In this document: positions 25,058-35,200 of the stretch, piece by piece
Layout of the letters: every line of letters begins with the position of its first letter
Numbering within the stretch: position 1 is the stretch's first letter
From: JBMNGW01 sp050950025
Lineage (GTDB): Bacteria; Spirochaetota; Spirochaetia; Sphaerochaetales; Sphaerochaetaceae
Direction: 5' to 3'
DNA: 64,000 nucleotides
Assembly: GCA_050950025.1 (NCBI GenBank)
Contig: JBMNGW010000013.1
Location: 124,001-188,000, forward strand
The notes under the pieces: generated by a model
What the model saw: the letters and a program-made list of their open reading frames with translations, nothing else
Told to the model about the DNA's origin: nothing
Database searches by the model: none
Translations under genes and position numbers: made by a program

Positions 25058-25432
25058 GTTTGGCTCCTTTTGTTTGTGGCGTTGCCACAAATCTGCATAC
25101 GACGTACTAAAATGGGCGAAAGGGGCGGCAAGGGCTTTTGTTGCACTTGTTTGGAACTCGTCGTACAAAGCCACAAATTCGACCCCGAACTCAGTCAATG
25201 TTGATCCCAAGCGCTCAGCTCCTCCCCGCTTTCTTTGCAGAACTTTCATTCCCAGCTTTTTTTCAAGCGTGCTGATCATAGCATAGGCTTTGGAGTAGGA
25301 AATGCCCAGATGAGCTGAACCTTGGCGTAACGAATTGCCCTGCTCAATAGTGCGCAAAAGCCATAGTACGCCAAGGCCCATGAATTTCTCCCCTTGCTCA
25401 TCGACAATGTAAAGGCGTGTTTTCAACTCCAT
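25046..25432 (-). CDS. ModE N-terminal-like (LysR-type HTH) regulator
   Basis: A 128-aa single-domain DNA-binding protein. The winged helix-turn-helix (about residues 20-85) reads LGVLWLLRTIEQGNSLRQGS, LGISYSKAYAMISTLEKKLG and QRKRGGAERLGSTLTEFG, the pattern of the ModE DNA-binding domain. No molybdate-binding (MOP/TOBE) domain follows, so a metal response cannot be assumed, although a xanthine-dehydrogenase-like operon lies about 3 kb away. It overlaps both neighbours (aminotransferase by 10 nt, pfk by 12 nt), so it is co-translated in the ligA-aminotransferase-pfk transcript. Confidence 0.8.
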   Translation of the reverse strand: MELKTRLYIVDEQGEKFMGLGVLWLLRTIEQGNSLRQGSAHLGISYSKAYAMISTLEKKLGMKVLQRKRGGAERLGSTLTEFGVEFVALYDEFQTSATKALAAPFAHFSTSYADLWQRHKQKEPNHGD

Positions 25433-26691
25433 AATTTGCGCGCTCCATTTTGCATTTTCTGCATGACAAAAGGAATTTCCTGCTCATCAATGGCAGAATA
25501 GGCAAGACGTAGTAAATTCCCTTTTAAAGCAATCGTACCGATACCGCAATCGTGCAGCAGCTTGACTCTCAGCTGCTCGGCATCGCCTTTGCAGGCAAAG
25601 GTGCAAAAGTAGCCCGAATTAGCTGGATAGAGGTGCAAAGGGGTATCAGATGGCCATTCACTGACCTCTTGCATCAACAGCTCAAAGCGCTTTTTTATCT
25701 CCTGTGCTGCATCTACAAGTGTCAAACGGCACTCGGGATTTTCCAAAACTTTTATGAGCAGAGTCTGACTGGTGCGTGAACAACTTGAGATGGAAGACCG
25801 CATGGCGCTACTGCATTTTTCCAGCAGCGCATCATAGTGCTCTCCTGTAAGCCCCGCTCCACCAAACGTGAGAAATCCCATCCTCAGTCCCCACGCCAGA
25901 GCTTCTTTAGTGGCGGCATCACATTTGAGTGCCAAAATATTGGGATGGGCATTACACAAAAAGGCAAACAAGGAGGTGGTGCAGGCCTCGGATGTGTGAA
26001 ACAGTCCGTAATAGGCATCATCGATAATAACCAGCAGTTTCTTCCCTTCTTCGGCAATCTGCACCAGAGCCGCTGTCAATTCTGCATACTCTTTTTCTGA
26101 AGGGGTGTAGCCGGTGGGATTGTTTGGAAAATTCAATAACAGGATAGCTTTCTCTTTTTTGACACTTCTTATGCTTGAGAGCACCGCATCAAAATTGAAG
26201 TTCAAATTCTCGTCAAATAAAGAGGGGTGGTGCAATTTCCCTTGCCGCACATCAGAGAAAATCAACTCATAATTGTCCCAAGCGGGATTGGCAATGATGA
26301 CATCATCACCCTCATCGACAAACAACTCAGCTGCAATGCGCAGCGAATGGGTTAATCCGGCTGTCACCATCGGCAAAGAGCATGAACACTCTTCTAGGGC
26401 AGGATTTTTCCGTTTCATCTCCTCGTACCAGAGTCTTCTTAAGCGCATATCTCCGGCAGTGGGAGCATAAGCAACCAGCTCATCGGCAGTGATAAGAGGA
26501 TTGAGTTTCTGAAAAAGGGGGAAGGTCATATGATGCCCCTCTTTTAAAGCTACTCCGGCGCTGCCGTTGGCTCTGTTGGCATAAACCCCCGCTTCTTGGC
26601 TTTGCACAACGATTCCTTTGGGAAAGCGGGCACGTTTGCCGTATGATGAGAGCAGGGAGCCTGCTACCGTTGCATCCAAGATGGTGTTCAT
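25423..26691 (-). CDS. class I/II PLP-dependent aminotransferase
   Basis: A fold-type I aminotransferase of 422 aa. Visible family elements are GDMRLRRLWYEEM, VTAGLTHSLRIAAELFVDEG, NPAWDNYELIF, LLNFPNNPTGYTP (substrate-side Asn), VIIDDAYYGLF (cofactor Asp/Tyr) and LALKCDAATKEALAWGLRMGF, holding the Schiff-base Lys. The amino-acid substrate cannot be read directly; the AAALxTHSLR and Y-x-G-L-F patterns are shared with aspartate/aromatic aminotransferases. Coupled by ATGA to ligA upstream and by 10 nt to the ModE-like gene downstream. Confidence 0.85.
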   Translation of the reverse strand: MNTILDATVAGSLLSSYGKRARFPKGIVVQSQEAGVYANRANGSAGVALKEGHHMTFPLFQKLNPLITADELVAYAPTAGDMRLRRLWYEEMKRKNPALEECSCSLPMVTAGLTHSLRIAAELFVDEGDDVIIANPAWDNYELIFSDVRQGKLHHPSLFDENLNFNFDAVLSSIRSVKKEKAILLLNFPNNPTGYTPSEKEYAELTAALVQIAEEGKKLLVIIDDAYYGLFHTSEACTTSLFAFLCNAHPNILALKCDAATKEALAWGLRMGFLTFGGAGLTGEHYDALLEKCSSAMRSSISSCSRTSQTLLIKVLENPECRLTLVDAAQEIKKRFELLMQEVSEWPSDTPLHLYPANSGYFCTFACKGDAEQLRVKLLHDCGIGTIALKGNLLRLAYSAIDEQEIPFVMQKMQNGARKLWS

Positions 26692-28748
26692 GTTTTTTCT
26701 CCTTCTTCCAGCATGGCGACAAACTCTTCTTCACTGACAATAATCGCCTGAACTTGGCGTGCCTGCTCTATTTTGGAGCCGCCCCCCTTTCCTGTAAGCA
26801 AGTGGGTGGTTTGCTTGCTGATTGACGTTCTGGTGCTTCCCCCTCGCTTTTCAATCTCTTTTAAGGCCAAGGAGCGGGGGTTGAAGGCTTTAAAGCTCCC
26901 CGTTACCACCCATACTTGGTTGGCAAAGATTTGGGGTAGCACCTCCTTATGCTCGGGCTGCTGCTCAAAAGATAACCCGGCTTCTTTTAAAAGTTCAATC
27001 AGGCGACGCATCGATGGATCATCGAGGCTGCGAAGTAAAGAAGCCGCCATGACATCCCCAAAACCCTTAATAGCAGTAAGCCGAGCTACATCTTGCTCAT
27101 CGACAATGCGATAAAGCTCATCAATGCTCCTGATACCCGCATCAACTAACAAATCTACAGCTTTTTTACCGATATCGGGTAAGCCCAGGGAGAGCAGCAC
27201 CGTTCGATAAGGCCGTTTTTTACTCTGCTGGACCGCCTCTTGGAGTCCTTGAGCTTTCTTTTGGCCAAAGCCCGGCTCTCCCACCAATTCCAAATAATTG
27301 ATGGTATAGATATCAGAAGGGCTGTGCAGCCACCCTTTGTTAATCAATAGCTCCACTGTCTGGGGGCCAAAGCCTTCAATGTCCATCTGAGAGCGTCCCA
27401 CAAAAAACTCAATGGCAGCACGCACTTGGTCGGGGCACTCTTTGTTGGGGCAAAAAAGGTGAGCTCCTTGCATCACTAAAGCTGTAGCGCACGAAGGGCA
27501 GTGTCCAGGCAATCGGAAAGTTACATTGCCTAGCTCATTTTTTTCCACCACTTTTTCCAAAGCAGGAATCACATCACCTCGCTTTGAAATAGAGACACTG
27601 TCGCCGATGGCCAGCTCCAGCATGTCGATATACGCTTGGTTATGCAAGGTCACATTAGAAACTACAGAGTTACCCACCAACACCGGCTCTACTCTTCCCA
27701 CCGGCGTAATGCGCCCTGTTCTGCCCACCTGCACATCAATGGCACTCAGAACTGATTGGGCTTGGGGAGAGTCGAATTTATAAGCCAATGCCCAACGGGG
27801 ATGATGGCCTGTATAGCCTAATTGCTCCCTTACTTGTAGCTCATTAACCTTAATGACGGCCCCATCTATTTCATAAGGCAACGAAGAGCGCTTGGCATTT
27901 AGCTCATGTAAAAAAGTCTCAACTTCAGCTAATGGGCCTCTTTTCAAATCTTCAAAGGTGCTCTTAGCTTCCCGTATATCTTTTTCGCTTGTAAACAGAC
28001 CAACAAGCGGATTCACATAAAACCCCAACTCTTTAAGCAATTCCAGACTGTGCAAATGGCTTGTCACCTCTTTTTCTTCAACAAAGGCTTCATAAGCAAA
28101 CATAGCCAATGGAAATTGGGCTGTCTCAGAACTTTTAATTCTCCGCAGCACCCCGGCAGCCAGATTCCGAGGATTGGCATAGGTGACATCACTTTGACTG
28201 TTAAGCCGCTCAAATTCCTCTTTAGGCAAAAAGACCTCTCCTCGCACTGCCATGGTCAAAGGAGCTGTCAGGCGTAAGGGGATGCTCTTAATCGTTTTGG
28301 CATTAGAAGTGATGTCGTTACCCACATACCCGTTGCCCCTTGTTACAGCCCGCTGCAAAACTCCCTGTTCATAATAGAGAACTAAAGAGACTCCATCGAC
28401 TTTGGGCTCGGTGACATACGAAAGACTTTGTTCTACTTTCTGCTCTGTTTTTTGCATCCACTGTAGTACTTCCTGCTCCCAGTACGCTTTATCGAGGCTC
28501 AACACGGCAATGGTGTGCTCCACTTCGGCAAAGCTGCTGCCAAGGTCACTGCCGACTCGCTGCGAAGGCGAATCCTCTTTGCGCAAAGAAGGATAGGCTG
28601 TCTCCAAGGCAATAAGACGATCCATCAGACGGTCGTACTGTTCGTCACTGATGGAGGGAAGCGCCTCTACATAATAGAGGTGTTGGTGTTCCCTCAGTTG
28701 CTGCGACAATTGGGCAATTTCAGCTTGCACCTGCTCTGTTTTGTCCAT
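26688..28748 (-). CDS. ligA: NAD-dependent DNA ligase LigA
   Basis: Seals nicks during replication and repair using NAD+. The 686-aa protein contains the YYxE/ISDEQYDRLMDRL N-terminal Ia region, the adenylation motif EPKVDGVSL (Lys near residue 115), an OB domain (GRTGRITPVGRVEPV), a four-Cys zinc finger (CPSC with FCPNKEC), HhH repeats (GFGPQTV, GFGQKKAQ, GFGDVMA) and a C-terminal BRCT domain (about residues 605-680, VWVVTGSFKAF). Length and order are canonical. A TATACT-type -10 box lies about 40 nt upstream. It heads a four-gene overlapping transcript ending in pfk. Confidence 0.96.
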   Translation of the reverse strand: MDKTEQVQAEIAQLSQQLREHQHLYYVEALPSISDEQYDRLMDRLIALETAYPSLRKEDSPSQRVGSDLGSSFAEVEHTIAVLSLDKAYWEQEVLQWMQKTEQKVEQSLSYVTEPKVDGVSLVLYYEQGVLQRAVTRGNGYVGNDITSNAKTIKSIPLRLTAPLTMAVRGEVFLPKEEFERLNSQSDVTYANPRNLAAGVLRRIKSSETAQFPLAMFAYEAFVEEKEVTSHLHSLELLKELGFYVNPLVGLFTSEKDIREAKSTFEDLKRGPLAEVETFLHELNAKRSSLPYEIDGAVIKVNELQVREQLGYTGHHPRWALAYKFDSPQAQSVLSAIDVQVGRTGRITPVGRVEPVLVGNSVVSNVTLHNQAYIDMLELAIGDSVSISKRGDVIPALEKVVEKNELGNVTFRLPGHCPSCATALVMQGAHLFCPNKECPDQVRAAIEFFVGRSQMDIEGFGPQTVELLINKGWLHSPSDIYTINYLELVGEPGFGQKKAQGLQEAVQQSKKRPYRTVLLSLGLPDIGKKAVDLLVDAGIRSIDELYRIVDEQDVARLTAIKGFGDVMAASLLRSLDDPSMRRLIELLKEAGLSFEQQPEHKEVLPQIFANQVWVVTGSFKAFNPRSLALKEIEKRGGSTRTSISKQTTHLLTGKGGGSKIEQARQVQAIIVSEEEFVAMLEEGEKT

Positions 28749-28860
28749 GCAACCCCCCTTCTTATAGTAGCCACAGTATAGCGGCTTTCGCTTCTTTTGC
28801 CATTGCCCCTACCCCCGTAACATGGTATTTTTAGCCTTGAAGGAGGGTTACGGGGCTTTT

Positions 28861-30837
28861 ATGGCTGAAAAAACAGATAAAATTGCCAAAAAACCTTCCT
28901 CTTTTTACGGTGTGTTGATTACCTCTTCTGTAGAGTCGGGGAGTCTTGCCCAGATGAACCTGCCACAAATGGGCCAACAATTTATGTTTGTGGGCCCCTC
29001 CGATGTTCTTGGTAACAACACCATTGAAGTCTTTGCCCAACGTTTTCCCTTGTTCGCCTCTTCTGAAATCTCCTACAAAGGGGAGCCTTTGGGGGCTTTA
29101 TTCGGCCCCGATGCTGAATCGGCAGAGCTGGCCAGCCGCCTGATTAGCTTTGATATGGAGGAGAAAGTTGCAGCTCATCCCCTTTTTGCCAAACGGACCC
29201 ATGAACCGATTGAGTACTTGTGGGGAGATTTGGAGAAAGCTTTTGGAGCAGAAGCGGCAACTATAGTGGAAAAAAGCTATGTTGATAGAAGGATGGTAAC
29301 TGCCGAAGATCTGATTATCCGTGCAAAAGCTTGGCAGCAAGAGGATCTTTTGCATATCCAAGTACCAACCCAATGGCCTTTTCATGTGCGTGACACAGTA
29401 GCCTCTGTGTGCAATCGAACCCAAAAAAGTGTTGTGATTCACCCTTTGCCCCATTTCTCTCCCAAAGATGAAAAATTACTGCACCCCTCCATCTTAGCAG
29501 CTGCATCTGCTTTGGGAGCTCTGAAAAGCGGTGCCACAATCTATTTAAGTCATCGCCAACCAACATATAAAAGCGCTGTCATCATCACCCGTAAAACAGC
29601 CTTGGATGCCCAAGGCAAACCTCTTGGCGAGCAAGTCGATGCCGTTATCGACCAAGGAGCATTCCCTTTGTTTGCCGATGAAGCGGCTAAGCAGCTATTA
29701 GCAGGCTTGGTACCCCTGTATCCTTTGCAAGCTTTTTCGGCCCGCGTCCACATCGTCGAATCCAGTACTCCGCCATCCCACTTTTTCGGCGATATCGGCT
29801 ATAGCAGTGCCCTTTTTTCCAGTGAATTGCACTGCTCTTTAATTGCCAAACAGCTTGCCCTCTCTCCGGCTAACTGGAGAATCAAGCAGTACGGCGAATC
29901 AAAAGAGCGTGCTAAAGTACTGCAGACCTTAGCGGCAACAAAGCTGCGCGATTTAGTGGGGACGGTAGTTGATGCCAGCGATTTTTCCCGCCACTACGGT
30001 GCGTATGAGCTACAAAGAAGGACAAAGCGCCCCCTCTCCTCTTTTATAAATTATAACAGGGGGGTAGGAATTGCCTGCGGAGCCGGCATTAGCGGCTTTG
30101 CCGGCAACAGTTATGACAACATTGGGGCAAAAATTGCCCTGACTCTCGAATCTCATAACCGAGTCATTGTCAACACGAGCTTTTATCCTAGTGAAAAACT
30201 GAAGAGTATGTGGAAAGGGGTAATCTCTGAAGAGCTGTCAGTGGAAGAAGAGACGATTGAATTTGTCGAACACTCAACTGCCACTATGGTCGACAGCGGA
30301 CCTGAAGTCCTTTCTGTCGATGTTGGTCGCTCGGTAATGATGATCAATGAGTGCTGTCGCGCTATTTCTGCCCGCCGCTTTCAAGACCCGCTACCGATTA
30401 CCGAGTCGGTAACGGCTAAAAGCATTATGACTAATTTGCCCACCATGTTCTCCAGCCGCAACTGGGGCTCTTTAGTTATTGAGCTGGAAGTGAATGTTGT
30501 TACTCTCAGAGTGGAGACTCGTCGTGTATGGGGCCGTTTCTATTTCAACAATCCCCCCGACATTGAAAACTTAAAAATTAAAATCAGGCACATCATTAAT
30601 GCCAGCCTTTTTGAGTGCAACATTGATGTAGTTCATCAAGAGGGAAGTCAGCCCGTAATTGATATCGATATTGAAGCTTTTGGCGACGATCCCTACCCCA
30701 CATCGGCCACATCGGCTTTGCGTGCCATGGTGATGGCAGCCTCCTGTGCGGCTCTTTCGCAAGCACTCAACTGTGAAGTTAATTCATTGCCGCTTTCCGA
30801 TGACGATATTGTCACCTATGTAAGGAGAAAAGAGTGA
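28861..30837 (+). CDS. divergent xanthine dehydrogenase-type large (molybdopterin) subunit
   Basis: A 658-aa protein that aligns with the large subunit of xanthine dehydrogenase/aldehyde oxidase enzymes by length, operon position and scattered motifs (EKSYVDRRMV, NYNRGVGIACGAG, DSGPEVLSVDVGRSVMMI). Usual cofactor signatures are weak or missing: I do not see GGxGGK/E in the middle, the GQG motif is replaced (NTSFYPSEKL), and the C-terminal active-site Glu region reads GDDPYPTSATSA. It may be a divergent or cofactor-less relative. Small and FAD subunits follow with overlaps. ATG 28861 is the only plausible start, with AGGAGG 14 nt away and a GGGG closer. Confidence 0.7.
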   Translation: MAEKTDKIAKKPSSFYGVLITSSVESGSLAQMNLPQMGQQFMFVGPSDVLGNNTIEVFAQRFPLFASSEISYKGEPLGALFGPDAESAELASRLISFDMEEKVAAHPLFAKRTHEPIEYLWGDLEKAFGAEAATIVEKSYVDRRMVTAEDLIIRAKAWQQEDLLHIQVPTQWPFHVRDTVASVCNRTQKSVVIHPLPHFSPKDEKLLHPSILAAASALGALKSGATIYLSHRQPTYKSAVIITRKTALDAQGKPLGEQVDAVIDQGAFPLFADEAAKQLLAGLVPLYPLQAFSARVHIVESSTPPSHFFGDIGYSSALFSSELHCSLIAKQLALSPANWRIKQYGESKERAKVLQTLAATKLRDLVGTVVDASDFSRHYGAYELQRRTKRPLSSFINYNRGVGIACGAGISGFAGNSYDNIGAKIALTLESHNRVIVNTSFYPSEKLKSMWKGVISEELSVEEETIEFVEHSTATMVDSGPEVLSVDVGRSVMMINECCRAISARRFQDPLPITESVTAKSIMTNLPTMFSSRNWGSLVIELEVNVVTLRVETRRVWGRFYFNNPPDIENLKIKIRHIINASLFECNIDVVHQEGSQPVIDIDIEAFGDDPYPTSATSALRAMVMAASCAALSQALNCEVNSLPLSDDDIVTYVRRKE

Positions 30838-31346
30838 AGCTCGATTTTTCAGTTGATGGCAAACAACTCTCACTGAACGTCAATTCCAACAAACCACTTC
30901 ATTTAATTCTGATGGAGGAGGTCAACCTCGAATCCATGGACTCAGTCTGCACCGACGGCATGTGTGGCAATTGTATCGTTCTGATGAATTCTGAGGCGGT
31001 TGTTTCTTGTCTCATTCCCGCTTTCCGTTTAAAAGGAGCTAAAATAGAGACCATCGAATCGTATCAAAAATCACGCTTTTACCTCGATGTTGAGCGCGCT
31101 TATGAGGATACGGGCAGCCGCCCATGCCCCCGCTGCTATGCTGCTAAAACCCTTATTTTTGAATCGCTGCTGCAAAGTATGTTTAAAAAAGATCCCGGCT
31201 CGTTGGAAGAAGAAGAACTTGATGAACAACTGATAGTCAGAGAAGTTGGTCTAAGCCGCTGTCCTTGCCTTGATGCTCATGAGATGATAGCTATCTTCCG
31301 CTCGGCCGCCACCTATAGAAGGAGAAGACGTGTACGAAGGTATTAG
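30834..31346 (+). CDS. xanthine dehydrogenase-type [2Fe-2S] small subunit
   Basis: Electron-transfer subunit, 170 aa. The first cluster has the plant-ferredoxin pattern C-x4-C-x2-C-x11-C (CTDGMCGNC to SC near residues 39-61). The helical [-2Ah] second domain holds CPRC and CPC, with a 41-residue gap against about 31 in typical members, filled by an acidic stretch (GSLEEEELDE). All eight cluster cysteines are present, so both clusters should form even though the large subunit is degenerate. GTG start with AGGAG upstream; 4-nt overlap with the previous gene, 17-nt overlap with the next. Confidence 0.82.
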   Translation: MKLDFSVDGKQLSLNVNSNKPLHLILMEEVNLESMDSVCTDGMCGNCIVLMNSEAVVSCLIPAFRLKGAKIETIESYQKSRFYLDVERAYEDTGSRPCPRCYAAKTLIFESLLQSMFKKDPGSLEEEELDEQLIVREVGLSRCPCLDAHEMIAIFRSAATYRRRRRVRRY

Positions 31347-32217
31347 ATCTCCTGCTGTCCACTCTCCAAGGACGATGAACAGCCTTATTAACATCTCAAC
31401 GCGGTTTCCTCATGCTATGTACTGGGCAGGAGGAACGTTTATTATGAGCCGCTGCGACTATTATAAAAATGAGAGTCCCGACATCATTAATTTAGCCAAT
31501 GTTGCCGAGCTTAAACGAATTTACCGCACTGATAAATACTTAGAAATCGGGGCCACTGTCACTTTTGATGTGATGCTAACAGTGGGTAAACAAGTACTGC
31601 CAAACTTACTGCAAGCAACACTGGAAAAAAGTGGATCGACTATTGTGCGTCGCCAAATGAGTATTGGGGGAGCTATTTGTACCCCAGATGTCCGTTTACC
31701 TTTGCCGGTGAGCTTATGTGCTTTGGAAGCCGAAGTGGAAATCAGAACCTGTGCCGGAGCTAAAACACAGACCCGTTGGGCGCCAATTGAACGATTATAT
31801 GATCGCAAAGGGGCTTTTCTTTTAAAACGAAATGAATTAGTCAGCCGCATCAGATTAGCGCTCAGAACGGACAATTTTTACCAGCATATTGTGGTTGGCA
31901 ATCCTATGGTAGAGCCCGATAAAAGCGTTATCCTCTCGTTGTCTTGCCACTACAGCCAATCGGTCATCGATCGCTTTCGCATGTGCATCGCCTTTCCATC
32001 CTCTTTATTTCTGGTTCCCAGTGAGGTAAATGTGCAGATGCATGGCACGATGCTCCCCCTATCAACTTCTCAGATGGAACGGACGGTCCGCTCTATCATG
32101 GAAGAAATCACCGGCAGTGCTGATCAAGAGGCCACTCCCATTCAACTTGAGCGGGCCAAACGCTTCATCGAATCGGCTTTGCATGAGCTGAATGCCCGCA
32201 GTCTGATCTTTCGATAG
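31330..32217 (+). CDS. xanthine dehydrogenase-type FAD-binding subunit
   Basis: A 295-aa flavin subunit of the molybdenum hydroxylase group. The PF00941-type motif YWAGGTFIM (about residues 34-42) corresponds to the FAD pyrophosphate loop AGGT, followed by IGATVTFDVML and RRQMSIGGAICTPDVRLPLP in place of the canonical GG-N-x-ASP. A CO_deh_flav_C-like tail follows. GTG 31330 is preceded by GGAG. It completes an Mo-FeS-FAD order trio and ends 55 nt before dnaE. Confidence 0.78.
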   Translation: MYEGIRSPAVHSPRTMNSLINISTRFPHAMYWAGGTFIMSRCDYYKNESPDIINLANVAELKRIYRTDKYLEIGATVTFDVMLTVGKQVLPNLLQATLEKSGSTIVRRQMSIGGAICTPDVRLPLPVSLCALEAEVEIRTCAGAKTQTRWAPIERLYDRKGAFLLKRNELVSRIRLALRTDNFYQHIVVGNPMVEPDKSVILSLSCHYSQSVIDRFRMCIAFPSSLFLVPSEVNVQMHGTMLPLSTSQMERTVRSIMEEITGSADQEATPIQLERAKRFIESALHELNARSLIFR

Positions 32218-32272
32218 GCTACGAATTGCCTCTCTGTTGTGCTACAATGTCGCCTACCAAGGAGCCTTTAGC

Positions 32273-35200
32273 ATGAGTCAGTTTGTCCACCTCCATAACC
32301 ACACCGATTTCTCGCTTCTTGATGGGGCTGCACCCATCGCCCGTTATGTAGAAAAAGCGAAGCAATTAGGGATGGAGCATTTGGCCATCACCGATCATGG
32401 GAACATGTTCGGCGCTCTGAAGTTTTACAAAGCATGCAAAAAAGAGGGCATTAATCCCATCATTGGGTGCGAGTTTTACGTTAATCCCGCCTCCCATACA
32501 GCAAAAAGTCCCACTATGAGTGGCAGCCGCTACTACCATCTGGTGCTGCTGGCTAGCAATGAAGTTGGCTATCGCAACTTAATGCTTCTTAATTCTATTT
32601 CGTACATCGACGGTTATTACTACCGCCCCCGCATCAGCGACGAATTGCTGCTTAAGCACAATGAAGGACTGATATGTCTTTCAGCTTGCCTTGCCGGGGA
32701 GCTTCCTCAACTCCTATTGGAAGGCAACTACGAGGGGGCCAAAGAAAGAGCCCTTTTTTATGCCTCAATCTTTGATGACAACCGCTACTATATTGAGTTG
32801 CAAGATCACGGACTGGAGGAGCAGAAGAGGACCAATCCCCTGCTGGTGAAAATAGCTGAAGAGACGGGTCTGCCTTTAGTGGCAACCAACGATATCCATT
32901 ATATCGAAAGAGCTGACGCCAATGCCCAAGACTTGGTTCTATGCATCGGCACAAACAAGAAAAAAAGCGATGTCGATAGAATGCGCTTTGGATCGCAGGA
33001 ATTCTATCTTAAAGATGCACAAGAGATGGCAGAACTTTTTTCCTGGGTTCCCCAAGCTTTAGAGAACACTCTTACCATCGCCCAAAGGTGTGATCTCTCT
33101 ATCACATTACCCGGACCACTGCTTCCCGATTATGAAATACCAGCTGAGTTTGAAAATCCCGACCACTACATGCGCCATATCGCCCAAGAAGGGCTACAAA
33201 AACGGTATCAGACTATCACAGCCGAATTGCAGGAACGCCTCGATTATGAGCTGAATGTCATCTCATCGATGGGCTATACCGGGTACTTTCTCATTGTATG
33301 GGACTTCATCTATTGGGCTAAGACTCAGGAGATCCCTGTTGGTCCGGGACGGGGGTCGGGTGCCGGCTCGCTAGTCGCTTATGCTATGACGATTACCGAT
33401 ATCGACCCAATTAAGTATGGCTTGATCTTTGAACGGTTTCTCAATCCCGAGCGGGTCTCAATGCCCGACTTCGATATCGATTTCTGCTATGAAAGACGCC
33501 AAGAGGTCATCGATTACGTCACTCAGAAGTACGGAAGCGAACGAGTTGCTCAAATTGCAACGTTTGGAACCCTTAAAGTAAAGGCAGTCATTAAAGATGT
33601 TGCCCGAGTGCTTGATATCCCCTTTGCCGAAGCTACGCGTATTGTTTCTCTTATCCCCGACTCTCTTCCCAGCGATCCCCAAACAGGTGATTCGCCGCCG
33701 GTGACTGTGCAAAGCTCTTTGGAGTATGTTCCTGAATTGAAGCAGCTGGCTGAACAAGGAGGGGTATATACTGAATTGTTTGATGTTGCCCAACGCCTTG
33801 AAGGATTCAACCGTCACACATCGACCCACGCTGCGGGAGTGGTCATTGGGAAAACGCGCCTTTCTGATTACATTCCCCTGTATCGGGATCCAAAAACAGG
33901 AGCCGTTTCAACCCAATATACGATGGAGATGCTTGAAGAGTGCGGATTAGTAAAAATGGACTTTTTAGGGTTAAAAACCCTGACGCTAATCAAGCATACC
34001 GAAAGACTAATCAAAGGGACACACCCCTCATTCGACATTGAAGCCATCAGCGAAACAGATGAGGCGACCTTTGAGATGCTCGGCCGCGGTGAAAGTGCCG
34101 GGGTTTTCCAATTTGAAAGTGCAGGTATGCAACGAGTTCTCAAAGAGACTAAACCGACAAGCATTGAAGACCTTGTCGCTTTGAATGCTTTGTATCGCCC
34201 CGGGCCCATGGCCAATATTCAAACTTTTGCCGATGCCAAAAACGGCCGAACGGCAATCTCCTATTTCCATCCCAATCTTGAACCGCTGTTAAAAACAACG
34301 TACGGAGTCATCGTCTACCAAGAGCAGGTCATGCAGGTAGCTCGCACCATTGCCGGATTCTCCTTAGGCCGTGCCGATTTACTGCGCCGTGCTATGGGTA
34401 AAAAGAAAATGGAGGCGATGAGCCAGGAAAAAAGCAACTTCATCCAAGGTGCTGTCGATAACGGCTATAAAAAGGAACTAGCTGAATCTATTTTTGAGAT
34501 GCTGCGTCCTTTTGCCCGCTACGGCTTTAATAAATCGCATGCTGCAGCTTATTCAGTCATTGCCTACCAAACAGCCTATTTGAAAGCTAATTACCCGGCA
34601 GAGTTCATGGCGGCAAACCTCACCAACGAAATGAATAACCCCGATAAATTTGCCCAATACCTCAGAGAGACTAAAGAGATGGGCCTGAGTATAGCTTCCC
34701 CCTCAGTTAACTCCTCCGATCGCCTGTTTACGGTGGCAGAAGGGAAGATTATGTACGGACTGCAGGGAATTAAGCATGTGGGAGAGGGGGCTGTTGAGCA
34801 GATCTTAGCTGAGCGCAAAGAACATGGACCATACACCGGATTCCTCGATTTTTTGTATCGCAGCGAACCGCGGGTACTTAACTCCAAGCTTCTTGAATCA
34901 CTGATTCAATCGGGAGCTTTCGATGGACTGGGAGAAAATCGCCCCACATTGATGGCCAGCTCAGAATCGGCTGTTAAATATGCCCAAAAGCGGCGAGAAA
35001 ATGAAGCTTTTGGCCAAGCCAGTCTTTTTGATGCCGATGAGCAAGCGGCAATGGAGACGTTTGAAATGGAGCAATTACCCGATTCAACGCTCCTTGAGAA
35101 ACTGGAAAAAGAGAAAGAGTTACTGGGCTTTTATGTCAGCGGCCACCCGATGGATATGTATAAAGAGGCTTTTCAAAAAAGTGTTAATGTCAATATCAGC

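Noticed and set aside
24531..25204. Several long plus-strand open frames opposite pfk and similar ones opposite dnaE, por and nrdJ
   Set aside because: They are shadows of strongly supported genes and have no start signals or recognisable products.
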